64,000 nucleotides of DNA from Litsea cubeba (taxonomy: Eukaryota; Streptophyta; Magnoliopsida; Laurales; Lauraceae). The notes beneath the pieces were generated by a model that saw nothing but the letters and a program-made list of their open reading frames with translations, searched no databases and had not been told where the DNA came from. Both the position numbers and the translations under genes were made by a program. The stretch spans positions 140,119,999 through 140,183,998 of the forward strand of contig CM022946.1 of the NCBI GenBank assembly GCA_012931725.1, read 5' to 3'. Shown here piece by piece: positions 31,773 to 44,665 of the stretch; position 1 is the stretch's first letter; every line of letters begins with the position of its first letter.

Positions 31773-32274
31773 ATAATCCAAGTATCATCAAGTAAATTCT
31801 GCTAGTTGCACATCATAATGAGTGTTTAAAAGGGCGTTTAAACATTTGTGCTGAAGGAAAATAAGCAACAGTTGCACACCATGGATGATGAGGAATGTAG
31901 AAACAGCTGCCTACTTCTATAGAAAGGAGGGAGCATGACGTAAGAAAAGTGGTAGGTGAACTAGGAATGAACAACCAAAAACCATCTCAAATTGTCATCA
32001 AGCATCATAAAGAATTTAATGGTCTCCTACTAACCTTCAATACCTGCCAATGGATGAACAATAGAACTTTTATGTCAAAGATGTTGTGTTTCCTAAAAAA
32101 AGGTCTTGTGAAAATATATTAGGTCTTGCGAATGTTGTAAGTCGACTAAATAAGAAGTCTAGGATATCTCTTGATCGGCTCTTGTAAATGGAAGGAAATG
32201 TATATATTTTTTGGTAATGTAAAGTGACTAAATAACCTCACAGTTTTTTTTTTTTTTTTTAACATTTGTGCAAG
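31773..32274. other. Non-coding region between Ty3 LTR and PMD gene
   Basis: AT-rich sequence ending in a poly(T) run (32245-32262). It should contain the left terminal inverted repeat of the putative Mutator-like element, but I could not recognise one. Confidence 0.4.
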
Positions 32275-35200
32275 AGCTTGGTTCGTATAGATGCATACCC
32301 ATTAATCCAGACCATGGGTTGTGGGACCTAAATGAAAGGCAGCAAGAATATATCAGGTTGGCCGGACTACATCGACTGACATAGATGAGGTGGATGCGAA
32401 TCGTCCATGCCTTGATTACCGGATTAGCGGAGCGCTGGCGCCCTGAGGCAAACACGTTTCACTTCCCTATCGGTGAGGTTACAGTGACTCTGAAGGATGA
32501 GGCCTACATTTATGGTCTGCCAATAAATGGGCCCTCGATCACCGACAGAACGTTCCCTAATGATAATGTTGCCGATGTTTGCGAAGAGTTGCTAAGGAAG
32601 GCATATCCATTAATCTCACATGGTTAGACCATCACTTCGTGCCTAAAAGAGATGATGAAAAAGTAAGAAAAAAAAAAGAAACTATCATCTCAGGAGGAGA
32701 TTTATGTCACAAGGTCATATCTATTCTTTTTGGTGTCCGGACAGATATTGGCAAATGCGTCGGGATCGAGGGGGCCTGCTTATCTACTAGAGCTATTCAG
32801 GGAGTTTAAACCATATGTGTGGGCTCCTGCTTGTCTAGCTAATCTTTAAAGGATGCTGATGAAGGGAGTGAAATGGTCCGATATCAAGAATACCGAGGGT
32901 GGAGAGGCGGCCATACGTGCGGGTCTAGACCCGACAGATGAGAGTGATGCTTTTGAACATACATTCAAGACTATGTCAGGACCACTTCAGTTGCTCCAGG
33001 TATCTTACTATAGGTTTCTTTTATTGTTATGTATGTTTAGTTCCATGTATAACCCAGAAGCATTTCATCAATCTCCTTAAATGGTTTGGAACTTCATCAT
33101 AAAAAAATAACAAAAACTAGTTTGAAGAAAAGAAGTGATATCCACCAAATCCTACACTCAACAATCTTTTAACTTTTTTAATCAACCTTGAAATGATGAA
33201 ATTCCACATCATTGACAACTCTAACTAAACGATCATTGACATTATGCTTTATAGGTACGGGCATATTCTAGGATGGCCATTGGTAGATTGATCAACCCGT
33301 CTCGATATGGTAATGAGAACATTCGGTTCCCTTTGATGGTCACATGGCGGAATAGGCTAAAGGGATTATGCCACTTGACAAAGTTGAGGCGTGTTCGCAA
33401 ACAACTTAACAATCTCGTGTCGGGTGAGGTGAGAATAATTCATTACAATTTTTTTTAGAGTTTTTACAATAATCATTGCATGACTTATTAAATGCTTAAC
33501 ATGAATAATGCTTCTTCATGCAGTTTCAATGGCAGTCCTGCAAGAAACTTGGGAAGCAATTCTTGAGATCAGTCCCAAAAGCCGACCGAGAACTCTTCAC
33601 GTCCTCTGCGCCCCTCATCTTTTATTGGTTGCTTGAGTGACACAATACCGAAAGGGTGATGAAACAATTCTGCCTACGACAGGTTGTCCCCCCACCTTTT
33701 GTCCTTCCTTTCCCAAGGGTCGAAAGAAAACAAAGAGTGATTGTTGACTATAGCAATAAATATAAGATGGAGATAAATATGTGGGATGACAGGTGGCGGT
33801 AGATTACAAGGGGGAAAAAATCATCCAGTGTGCCGCAATCCGATGAATACATGGCGTGGTATTCTCTGAATACCATAATGCTTATTAGCCGCATTAGGAG
33901 GGCGAAGGCCAATGACCTATAGAGAAAGAACAAACCGTGGAACAGGAACCGAACATCCCACAGAAAAGGGTAAGTTGTTGATGAATATCTCCTTGTTTGA
34001 CAACTATGTTATTTTTTCTTAAAAAATAAAAGGGTTAACCTTCTCGCTTATGCTCATTTGTAGGTGACAGATTTCATTGATCACATTGAACGGTCATGTG
34101 ACCGAGCGCTTAGAAATCAAGGTACCGATTTAGGGAAGTTTATATCCTCATTGAAAGGCTAGCTGAAGAGATTCACCACTGCTTTTGGAACTACATTCAA
34201 TGAGTATGTTGAGTCTTGCAACAGCTCTCAGTCCAAGGTGGATAAAGAGTTAGTAAGGACCGTCCTCCTCAACTAAAATTTTAATTACATACGATTTCAT
34301 TTGTCTAACAATGTTACTATTTCATTTGACTTACAATGTTACTTGACTTCTTGCAGGTTGTTACTCCAAAGAAAGTGTATGTCAAGAGACCCGCATCGAA
34401 ATCCAATTAAGAAGAAAAGGAAAGGAAAAACTGGTCCAACTGAAGCTAGTCCAACAAAGCTGCTAATCTCTATTGACTCCGAATCAAAGGTCAAGCCAAA
34501 AGTGCCTGTTCAGAAGGAAAGTCCATTAAAGCCTACATATCAAACCGGCGAATCAAGCGTGCATGGATATGTCGAATCCCATAACAACCAACTTGATGAC
34601 GACCCCAATATTTTTCCACTAGAAGAAATATTTTCAACTTCTCCTTACCCTGATGTTTTCTCGACTCCAGCCCCTATAGTACCACTTGTAGTTGTTGCAG
34701 AATCCTCACCTGCTACAATTGAGTCATTAGTGTGGAGGCTGAAACACCTACCAAGGAATAGGAGAGTACTGGAGAGGTTGTTAAACTTCGAGCATGGAGT
34801 ACCTCAGTCTGAATATGTTCTATCAGATTTGGATAAAGAGATACTAGAGGGCTTTCACAGATACTACACTACAAGGTAACAAGTAGCAACTATGTATGAA
34901 ATTTAGATTTTAGAATTATTGTATGATAACCCATGTATATGTCCTTTTCAGGAAGGATGAGCTTGGATTGATTTGTTCATTCGTTGATTGTGATACCCTT
35001 AATGCTTTGTTGGAACCGGATACACTGTTAGACACTAATGTCTTCTACTACTATTTTGCATACTTGAGGAGGGCCTGCGGTGTCGCATATCTAGCAGATC
35101 CAAGCCTTTGCGTATGTATTTTTACGAACTATTCAGCTGTTGATGTAATAGTTGAAAATCAAACAACTAATGCAATTTTTATTTGACTTTACAGAGCTTT

Positions 35201-35638
35201 TGGTAGAAGAAGCACAAGGCTGGTGATGATTGTGCATTTGGGGTCAACGGAGCACGAGTGTGGGATGCAAAGGAATGTAAGACGCTCGTTTACATTTTAC
35301 ACCAGCATAATCATTTCACCTTGCTTGTTGGCTACAGGATGAGAGTCGTTGGGAGTTCTACAATAGCTCTGACAGTGATAAATATGGTTTAGTCGTTTAC
35401 GAAGGTTTTGTAAGTATCCATTAAATTCTTTTTTATTATTGTCGTTTCATTTAAATGAACTCACCCTTTAACTTAACTTTTCTACAGAAATTGTGGCTAA
35501 CCGAATGGTTTTACAATTATGGGTAGACAAAGCCATGGGTGTGGTCGATGGACGTGAAAGCGGACATTCCCCGTCAACAGAATGGAAGTGACTGCGGTGT
35601 ATTCGCTTGTGCTTTTGTGGAGCATTGTATCTTTCGTC

Positions 35639-37398
35639 TGTTAGTTTTATGGACTCAATCCAGTAGATGATATAATAAATTGATTAATTTCTTTATTTAT
35701 CAGTATATTCATGCTTTCCTTTCATGAGATGAATGGTGATTTATTATATACTTGCACATAACCAATACGAATGACATGATGGTTCATGAGATGAACCGGG
35801 GTCCACAAGTATATTAGATGTAATACATGTGTATGGATGAGATCCACATACGGGAGACATGTATGACAAATCTTATACTTAAAATATATTCACAACCAGT
35901 GATGAGACTGGACATCTCATACTGACAAGGTTGCAGCACTTTGATCACTATGAGATAGTGTGATTTGTCTCGATCATCAGAATGGAAGATTCTGGATCAT
36001 TGTGTTGGTACATTGGATGTATTGAAGGACCATGAGAAGCACCTTATAAACACTGTCTTTACTTTAAGGTCTGCTCTCATAATTCCCTAGCAATAGGCTC
36101 TCAATCCTGAGACATTAATGAACTCAAGTTTCTATCTATTCATTTGCTTTGAGTCACCAATGAGTGAGGCCAACTGTAGGTCAACACCTCGGTGATTTGG
36201 GTACGTGGTAGTAGAGCTGTGGGAACATTCAATAGTCAAGATGGAATCTATCTCTAATATCCCCTTGTGCCAATTAATGGATTTATCATTGGTAAGTGCG
36301 CACCCATTCCGATTAAGAGTTAATTGGAAAGGTACCTATTGATCATTATAATTAATTGGGGCTCAAGGATAATAAGATATGGATCTATTTTGGAAGACAG
36401 GTCGAATTGATCCATGGATATTGATAGAGGGGTCTACTTGTGGTAATGTGGAAGTTTAGGGTCTTCTATGTAATATTCCTAAGACTGGAGTTTAATTGCA
36501 TTTATATAGTGGAGTTATTTGCAATTAACTGTGGGCCCGGATTACACATGAGTTGTGGGGTCGCGTGTCCCAGTTGGAGCCAGCTTTCTAAGGAATCCCT
36601 AGTGGTCCCCACGCTAGCCCAATTATTAGAAAGTATCTAATTCTAGTTGAACTCTAAAAGGAAAGTTACTATTTCTAGTAGAAGTGAGACTTCTAATGGT
36701 GGTAATAGTAGACTTACTAATTTTAGTAGAAGTGAGACTTCTATTTTAATTAGAAAGGAATTAGAAAGATGCTAATCATATTTAAAGTGAGACTTCTAAT
36801 TATGATATGGTAAGTTACTAATTATTGTGGAAGTAAGACTTCTATTATAATTAGCAAAGAGGAGGCAACTTGAAAAGGCTATAAATAAGAGGGGAGGATG
36901 CCTTGGACGTTCCATGCATAAATCCACATTGGGATTCACGCCTAAGCCTCCCTAGTGCAATAGTTGCACATGTTCTTCCTCCTCTTCCTCTTCTAGTTCT
37001 CTTTCTAGTTCCTCCCTAGAGTTCCTAGTAGTTTTCTCTTGGAGATCCCACCATCTTCTTGAGAAAAAGGAGAATCTGATACGGGTCATAGCGTGGAAGA
37101 TCAAGAGGTCTTGGAGATCCCTATTTGATTAGTGAAAGCGTTTCATCATCAAAGAAAGACGCAACTCCTCCATTAGAGCACAACCGAGCTCCAAAGGTAT
37201 AATCTACTTCCTTGCATGTTGTAGATTTATTAGTTGCTGTTTTTATCTTCTAGATAAATTGTTTTACTGATCATGATGACTGTGATTGAGGACATGGATC
37301 TTGGATTGGGTTTTATAGCCTTGTGGATAGTTGATCCCTGCGTCAAGTGGGTCAAAAGTTTTTGAAACCTATCCTAGAGGCCCACCCTATTTCCAACA
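35639..37398 (+). repeat. 5' LTR of the copia element (1,760 bp)
   Basis: TGTTAGTTTT...TTTCCAACA. It contains a TATA box at 36880-36888 preceded by four copies of an AGAAGTGAGACTTCT interrupted palindrome. It is nearly identical to 42908-44665. The open frame at 36440-36640 recurs in the other LTR and is not a gene. Confidence 0.95.
36680..36888 (+). promoter_or_regulatory. Four AGAAGTGAGACTTCT repeats and TATA box in copia LTR
   Basis: Copies are at 36680-36694, 36728-36742, 36784-36797 (partial) and 36829-36843 (GGAAGTAAGACTTCT). Each is a 6-bp inverted repeat around a 3-bp spacer, at 46-56 bp spacing. TATAAATAA follows at 36880-36888. The same block is in the 3' LTR (43936-44155). It looks like the element's enhancer and core promoter. 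Confidence 0.6.
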
Positions 37399-37399
37399 A

Positions 37400-37411
37400 T
37401 TGGTATCAGAG
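37400..37411 (+). other. Primer binding site (initiator tRNA-Met)
   Basis: TGGTATCAGAGC, two bases after the 5' LTR, is the standard copia primer binding site complementary to the 3' end of plant initiator methionine tRNA. Confidence 0.9.
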
Positions 37412-39270
37412 CCTTACCTCATCTCTTATCATGTTAGATCAGTAAGTTTGATCTAATCTTTACATGAGATGCGAAGAGGATAGATCAAGGGCTATGTACG
37501 GATCAGTTTTAATGGTTTTGCTTGGATAATTAGTAAGTCCATGTTTGGATAGTCACAAAAGGGTCTAACAATGATGGAATGATGGTAGGAAGCCATTGGA
37601 AATCTTCAGAAGAGTTTTGGAGATGGTTGGACACGAAATACAAAAAACCCAACTTGCAGATTTCCGTCAGGCAGGTCGACCGAGCCCTCTGGCCGGTCGA
37701 CCGAAGACACTGAGGCCGGTCGACCGAGCCCTCTGGCAGGTCGACCGAACAGACTGACATATGAGATCTCAATTTTTGTTTTTGTTTCGGGGGCGCTGCC
37801 CCCTGGGCCCCCGCGAGCTGACCGGGCAGCTCGAACCCCGCCGGGGGACACCCCCGGACCCCCTCTGCGTAGGGGGCATGAATCATAGTAGTGGCAATAT
37901 TTGGCATCCTGTCTTTCCATTATTGTTTGGTAACCCGGCTTTGTGAGTTGCTTTGCTAGTATGAGATACTAACATGCAGGTTATCATGTTCTCTCCATAT
38001 GGCCCACAAGTCTTTTACTTTCTTTTTATGGTTGAATGTTTATTATTGGCAAGTTGTAAAGGGCATCATGGTTTCCTTGGTTTCCCGGTTCAGGGCAAGG
38101 CATGGTGAAATTCCCTATGAGCCTTTTATTTCCATTAATAGATTATCATGTAAGTCTCATCATAGAGACATAGGAATTTATGTAATTTTCTAAATTTGTA
38201 AATTCTGGCGATGTCCGAGACTAAGAAGGAAAGTGAAGTTGGACTCCTAATCAAAAGAGTTTGAAGATTGCCAAAGGTGTTTTGGAGTTTCCCGAAGAGT
38301 TTGAGCAATTCCAAAATTTTGGAAAGTCTAGAAGTCCAAGAAGTCTATTCCGCATGGGCCATGTGGAGGAGAGGACTAGTTTCTAATTTTAGCGTTTTCT
38401 ATTTATAGTTGAATGCTTTATTTAGAATGTTTCCAAATCTGATCCAAACATAGCAAGTTACTAATATTGGTCAAATCAAATTAATTTTTGGAAAGAGTTC
38501 TAATTAGTGTCGATGACCCATGAGATGGACACATTGGCAACACTAATTTAGGAAACTGGTCTTTCCTTAAAATAACTTGACTTGGAACCAATCTTAGATC
38601 ATATCATGAGATGATTTGATGATTCATATATTTATATATGTGGGCCCTAATACCTTAAAAGGAAATCCTCAATTCTAAAATATTAAGTGGGAGCGGGGCA
38701 TTTAAATTGATAAATCCCCATGGTTTTCCACCATAGGTCCATTGTAAGGAAAGTATTAGCCTCGCGCCACCAAGAGTGTGGCCGTTCCTTCGGAGGGCTT
38801 TTACTTGTCTGGTTACTAGATATGGATCTCCTATGGATAGTGTTGGTGAGACGGGGTGGGGGCTTACTCCCCTAGGAGGAGCTGCTCACAACGGTTGTCA
38901 TGCAATGCTAGTTGGTGGGTCACACTTAACTAAAATAATGATGTAGTATCCCCTAGGATTTGCCTCATGTATTTTAGAAACCAAAGCAAATCGGGAGTCA
39001 TACATTATATGGTATGAGATACCTAGATGATAATGAATGATGGGGATCATGGATAGTTAGTCTTAATTCCAATTTTGACGAACTTTGATCCGCACCAATC
39101 CAAGGACATACGCACTCCCCTAGGAGGCATGCCCTAAGGGATTGGGATTTCGATGTATTCTAAATTCAGTGCTTATGAGGATTCCCATATGAATTTGGCA
39201 GAATACTAAACCCTAATGTCATTTATATTCTTTCATTGAATGTATGGTTATGTGCTTTTATTTATATAGC
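37412..39270 (+). other. Long leader of the copia element with palindromic and GC-rich blocks
   Basis: No coding signal was found. At 37672-37750 four GGTCGACCG palindromes alternate with AGCCCTCTGG-type spacers. At 37786-37880 there is a GC-rich block (GGGGGCGCTGCCCCCTGGGC...) rich in short inverted repeats. The rest is AT-rich. Open frames on the - strand through the GC block are compositional. Confidence 0.7.
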
Positions 39271-40206
39271 ATGAATTCGAATACTTTCAATCCACTTGCG
39301 ACCATCCTCAACCAGAACAAGTTGATGGGATCCAACTATGTAGACTGGAAAAGGAACCTGGATATTATCTTAACATCTTCAAGTTGCAAATATGTCCTTC
39401 TAATACCCCCCCTTCCTGAGCCTGAGCCTGATGCACCACAGATTGTGAAAAACTTTTATACCAAGTGGACCAAAAACAATGAGATAGCCAGATGTTTTAT
39501 TCAGGCATCCATGTCTACTGTTTTGCAAGAACAACATCAATCCTATAAGTCAGCATACGATATTATATCGAACTTAAAGGAGATGTTTGCAGACCAGGTC
39601 AGGCCTGCTAGGCAGGCTGCTGTAAAAGTGCTGATGGAGACAAAGATGGCTGAGGGAACCCCAGTACAAAAACATTTGTTACAAATGAAGTTGGCATTGA
39701 ATGAGTTAGATGTACTGGGGACTACGTTTGATACAGAAACGCAGATCCACATGATCATTCAATCACTACCAGACTCATTCAAACATTTCGAGATCAATTA
39801 TAGTAAATTGGAAATGACCATAGCTGAGCTGTCTCGCCAGTTGGTAGTGTTTGAGGAAATCATGAAGAAAAGACCAACTGCCCTCATGACAGAAAAGTCA
39901 TTTGCTAAGTCTAAACCGAAAGGCAAAGACCGGGATAGCAAGAAGAAATCAGTCATCAAAGGTCCTAAGGTGGAGTATGGTTCCACTAGTGGTGTGGCCA
40001 AGGTCAAGGGTACGGGAACAAAAGGAAAGTTTTTCCACTGTGGTATGACAGGACATTGGAGGCGGAATTGTCCAAGATTTCTGTCGAAGGAAAAGACCTC
40101 AGGTATGATTGAGTCATTTGTTTCTGAAGTTAGTTTTACAACTAGTACTTCAGAATCTTGGTTTGTAGACTTCGGTGCAACTAATTACATCAGTAATATG
40201 TTGTAG
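39271..40206 (+). CDS. gag: Copia Gag (plus start of protease), truncated by a stop
   Basis: The frame reads from ATG at 39271 to TAG at 40204-40206, about 311 residues. It resembles copia Gag of the UBN2 type: an N-terminal NKLMGSNYVDWKRNL segment, a helical capsid-like middle and a Lys-rich linker. A zinc-knuckle region reads FFHCGMTGHWRRNC, in which the expected first Cys is Phe, so zinc binding should be impaired. Right after it comes the protease start, where the catalytic D-(S/T)-G reads DFGA. In an intact element the frame would continue into pol; here it stops within the protease. Gag is thus the only long open frame of this copy. An upstream in-frame ATG at 39244 exists, but the family usually starts near MNSN. 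Confidence 0.8.
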   Translation: MNSNTFNPLATILNQNKLMGSNYVDWKRNLDIILTSSSCKYVLLIPPLPEPEPDAPQIVKNFYTKWTKNNEIARCFIQASMSTVLQEQHQSYKSAYDIISNLKEMFADQVRPARQAAVKVLMETKMAEGTPVQKHLLQMKLALNELDVLGTTFDTETQIHMIIQSLPDSFKHFEINYSKLEMTIAELSRQLVVFEEIMKKRPTALMTEKSFAKSKPKGKDRDSKKKSVIKGPKVEYGSTSGVAKVKGTGTKGKFFHCGMTGHWRRNCPRFLSKEKTSGMIESFVSEVSFTTSTSESWFVDFGATNYISNML

Positions 40207-42895
40207 GAGTTACAGGTAATCAGGAGGATTAATGACGGGGAAATCAGTGTTAACCTGGGATCGGAAGCCAAGGCAGATGCAGTGTCAGTAGGAGTAGTAA
40301 CTTAGTTATTTTCAGATATTAAGTTGATTTTGTCAGATACATTATATGTACCGTTTTAAGACGGAATTTTAATTTCTAGTATGATGAATAAGAGTTATTC
40401 AGTTACTTTTGATAATTAAATCGTCTTAAAGAGGAGCGGTACTCTTATATATTCTGACAAGGTAATCAATAGCTTTTATTTGTTTACTCCCACAATGTAT
40501 GAGATACATGACACTGATGTTAATAATAGACCATCATTAAAGAGGTAGTCACCTTCATCTAATCCAACAAACTTTGGCACCTAAGAGGCTAGGTCATATA
40601 AACCTAAACAGGATTGACAGGCTAGTGAAAGATGGTATCTTGCCATCATTAGTGATAGAACCAATGCCTGTCTGCAAATCCTGTCTGGAAGGCAAAATGA
40701 CCAAAAGACCCTTATTCATCTAAGGGCAGTCGGGCCAAAGATTTATTGGAGTTAGTGTTTACTGATGTGTATGGGCCCATAATAAAAGAGCGAGAGATTG
40801 ATACGAGTATTTTATCACTTTCACCGATGATTACTCGAGATATGGATACATATACCTTATGCACCGCAAGTCCGAGATTTTTGAATAGTTCAAAGAGTTT
40901 CGAGCGGAAGCGGAAAAGCAATTAGGTAAAAGTATAAATACTCTTCGATAAGATCGATAAGGCGAATATCTCTCCACTAATTTTATGGGATACTTATCAG
41001 ATTTTGGGATTTGATCCCAGTAGTCTGCTCCTGGTTTGCCTCAACAAAACGGAGTAGCAGAAAGAAGGAACAAGACTCTTTTAGCTATGATCAAGTCTAT
41101 GATTGAATTTCTATGGATTACCTATATTTTGGGATATGGAAATTGAAATATATATACTAAACCTCGTTCCATCTAAGTCTATACTTGAGACTCTCAGGGA
41201 GTTATGGACAAGGCGAAAGCCTAGTCTACGACTTTTTCAGGGTTGTCCAGCACACGTGCTGAAGGAAAAGACGGATTAGTTGGAATCGAAGTTGGAAGTA
41301 TATATGTTTATATTCTATCCCAAAAAGGAACTAAAGGTTGGTTGCTCTATAATCCCAGAGAGCAAAAAAATGCTTCACAGCACCAATGCGGTTTTCTGGA
41401 GGGAGATTATAAGATTAACTGGAAATCTTTAGAAATGGTTATCTTGGAAGAAATTTAAGAAAGAACAATTCCAAATCCAAGAATAACCAAACTTTAAGAA
41501 AATCCGCCATATTTGACCCAGTAGTTACACCAGTGCCTTGTCGTAGTGGGAGTATTGTCAGGACCCTTGACAAGTTCTCGGTCTAGGGAAAGTCTTACAA
41601 GGCAATCCCGGTGTAACCGGAACAAGATCCCTATAACTATGATAAAGCCGTTAATGACATAGTTTTGGGACGTTGGTTAGATGCTATGAAAGCTGAGGTG
41701 GAGTCTTTGTACTCTAATCAGGTCTGGATACTTGTGGGCTTGCCTGCCAATAGCAAACCTATTGGGTGCAAGTGAGTCTACAAAAGAAAATGAGAGCCAG
41801 ATGGAAGAGTTCCATCTGGATACTCTTATCCATTGCGGTTCATCTCGGTGAAGAGATTTGGCAAATGGATATCAAGACAGCATCTCACGATGGGAATCTT
41901 GAGGAAAACATCTATATGATGTAACCAGATGGTTCTATAGCTAATAACCAAGTGCGAAGAGTTTGCAGGCTGCATAAGTCCATTTATGGATTCATGCAGA
42001 TATCCCAAAACAGGAACATCCGTATTGACTAAAGCAAATCAAGTCACTTGATTTTTATCAGAATCCGGATAAGTCATGTGTAAATGAAAAGTCAAGAACG
42101 CAGGGTAGTTTTTTCTGATATAATATGTCGACGACATCCTTCTCCTATGGAGTGACATAGGGATATCGTCAACAGTAAAAGTTTTGGTTGGCTAAGACTT
42201 TTGATAATAAAAGACTTTGGAAAAGCCAGGTACATCCTAGGAATCAATTTCCATTGAGACCGGAAAAATAGGATGATAAGGCTTATCCCAATGATGTGTA
42301 CATAGATAAGGTTCTGGTACGGTAACCTATGCTTTGTACTAGACCGGATATCTATCACGCAATACGCCTAGTCAGCAGATATAAAGTCTAGCCCAGGTTT
42401 TTATCATTGACTGTTGTAAGATGTGTTCTCGAATACTTGAGAAGGACTAGAGATCACATGTTGAGTCATAGCAGTGATGAGTTGATTACCAGTCGGTTAC
42501 ATAGATACTGACTTCTAGTCAGATCAGGATTCCAGGAAATCAACTTCTGGGTATGTGCTTATGTTGTAGCAGCTTGAGAAGTAGCTAAGGTAGCAGATTG
42601 ACTCAAAAGATTCCTTATGGAACTTGGAGTGGTATTTTTGGCAGGACAGCCAATCACAGTTTACTGTGATGACAGCAGGGCAGTCATTAAGTCCAAATAA
42701 CCCAAGAGCCAAAAAGTATGTACAGAGGAAGTTATACATGGTCAGATAGATTGTGCAGAGAGGTGATGTACGATCACCAAGATAGCCTCTGTAGACAATC
42801 TAGTAGATCCGCTTACTAAGCCTTTGACTACCAAAGTCTTTGAGCTATTAGTAGACGGGATGTGCATGAGATGCAACTCTAACTGGCATTGAGCC
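40207..42895 (+). pseudogene. pol: Decayed copia pol (protease, integrase, RT, RNase H)
   Basis: Remnants follow the copia order but in shifting frames with dozens of stops. Integrase core remains near 40740-41100, including a PQQNGVAERRNKT-like segment at ~41040. Reverse transcriptase begins near 41669 (WLDAMKAEVESLYSNQVW), with YVDD codons at 42124-42135. RNase H has SRKSTSGYV near 42530. All three enzymes are clearly non-functional. Because the LTRs are almost identical, these lesions must predate this insertion: the element was copied as a defective template by enzymes supplied by a relative. Confidence 0.85.
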
Positions 42896-42907
42896 CAAGT
42901 GGGAGAT
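42895..42907 (+). other. Polypurine tract of copia element
   Basis: The sequence AAGTGGGAGAT lies directly before the 3' LTR, the usual copia plus-strand primer. Confidence 0.75.
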
Positions 42908-44665
42908 TGTTAGTTTTATGGACTCAATCCAGTAGATGATATAATAAATTGATTAATTTCTTTATTTATCAGTATATTCATGCTTTCCTTTCATGAGATG
43001 AATGGTGATTTATTATATACTTGCACATAACCAATACGAATGACATGATGGTTCATGAGATGAACCGGGGTCCACAAGTATATTAGATGTAATACATGTG
43101 TATGGATGAGATCCACATACGGGAGACATGTATGACAAATCTTATACTTAAAATATATTCACAACCAGTGATGAGACTGGACATCTCATACTGACAAGGT
43201 TGCAGCACTTTGATCACTATGAGATAGTGTGATTTGTCTCGATCATCAGAATGGAAGATTCTGGATCATTGTGTTGGTACATTGGATGTATTGAAGGACC
43301 ATGAGAAGCACCTTATAAACACTGTCTTTACTTTAAGGTCTGCTCTCATAATTCCCTAGCAATAGGCTCTCAATCCTGAGACATTAATGAACTCAAGTTT
43401 CTATCTATTCATTTGCTTTGAGTCACCAATGAGTGAGGCCAACTGTAGGTCAACACCTCGGTGATTTGGGTACGTGGTAGTAGAGCTGTGGGAACATTCA
43501 ATAGTCAAGATGGAATCTATCTCTAATATCCCCTTGTGCCAATTAATGGATTTATCATTGGTAAGTGCGCACCCATTCCGATTAAGAGTTAATTGGAAAG
43601 GTACCATTGATCATTATAATTAATTGGGCTCAAGGATAATAAGATATGGATCTATTTTGGAAGACAGGTCCAATTGATCCATGGATATTGATAGAGGGGT
43701 CTACTTGTGGTAATGTGGAAGTTTAGGGTCTTCTATGTAATATTCCTAAGACTGGAGTTCAATTGCATTTATATAGTGGAGTTATTTGCAATTAACTGTG
43801 GGCCCGGATTACACATGAGTTGTGGGGTCGCGTGTCCCAGTTGGAGCCAGCTTTCTAAGGAATCCCTAGTGGTCCCCACGCTGGCCCAATTATTAGAAAG
43901 TATCTAATTCTAGTTGAACTCTAAAAGGAAAGTTACTATTTCTAGTAGAAGTGAGACTTCTAATGGTGGTAATAGTAGACTTACTAATTTTAGTAGAAGT
44001 GAGACTTCTATTTTAATTAGAAAGGAATTAGAAAGATACTAATCATATTTGAAGTGAGACTTCTAATTATGATATGGTAAGTTACTAATTATTGTGGAAG
44101 TAAGACTTCTATTATAATTAGCAAAGAGGAGGCAACTTGAAAAGGCTATAAATAAGAGGGGAGGATGCCTTGGACGTTCCATGCATAAATCCACATTGGG
44201 ATTCACGCCTAAGCCTCCCTAGTGCAATAGTTGCACATGTTCTTCCTCCTCTTCCTCTTCTAGTTCTCTTTCTAGTTCCTCCCTAGAGTTCCTAGTAGTT
44301 TTCTCTTGGAGATCCCACCATCTTCTTGAGAAAAAGGAGAATCTGATACGGGTCATAGCGTGGAAGATCAAGAGGTCTTGGAGATCCCTATTTGATTAGT
44401 GAAAGCGTTTCATCATCAAAGAAAGACGCAACTCCTCCATTAGAGCACAACCGAGCTCCAAAGGTATAATCTACTTCCTTGCATGTTGTAGATTTATTAG
44501 TTGCTGTTTTTATCTTCTAGATAAATTGTTTTACTGATCATGATGACTGTGATTGAGGACATGGATCTTGGATTGGGTTTTATAGCCTTGTGGATAGTTG
44601 ATCCCTGCGTCAAGTGGGTCAAAAGTTTTTGAAACCTATCCTAGAGGCCCACCCTATTTCCAACA
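42908..44665 (+). repeat. 3' LTR of the copia element (1,758 bp)
   Basis: Near-identical to 35639-37398. I count five substitutions and two one-base deletions, all in its middle third. TATA box at 44147-44155. Confidence 0.95.

Noticed and set aside
36440..36640. 66-codon frame also present at 43707-43907
   Set aside because: It is the same LTR sequence twice; no coding evidence.
37530..37920. - strand frames of 125 and 104 codons
   Set aside because: They run through the GC-rich block of the copia leader and have low-complexity Gly/Pro/Ala/Arg content.
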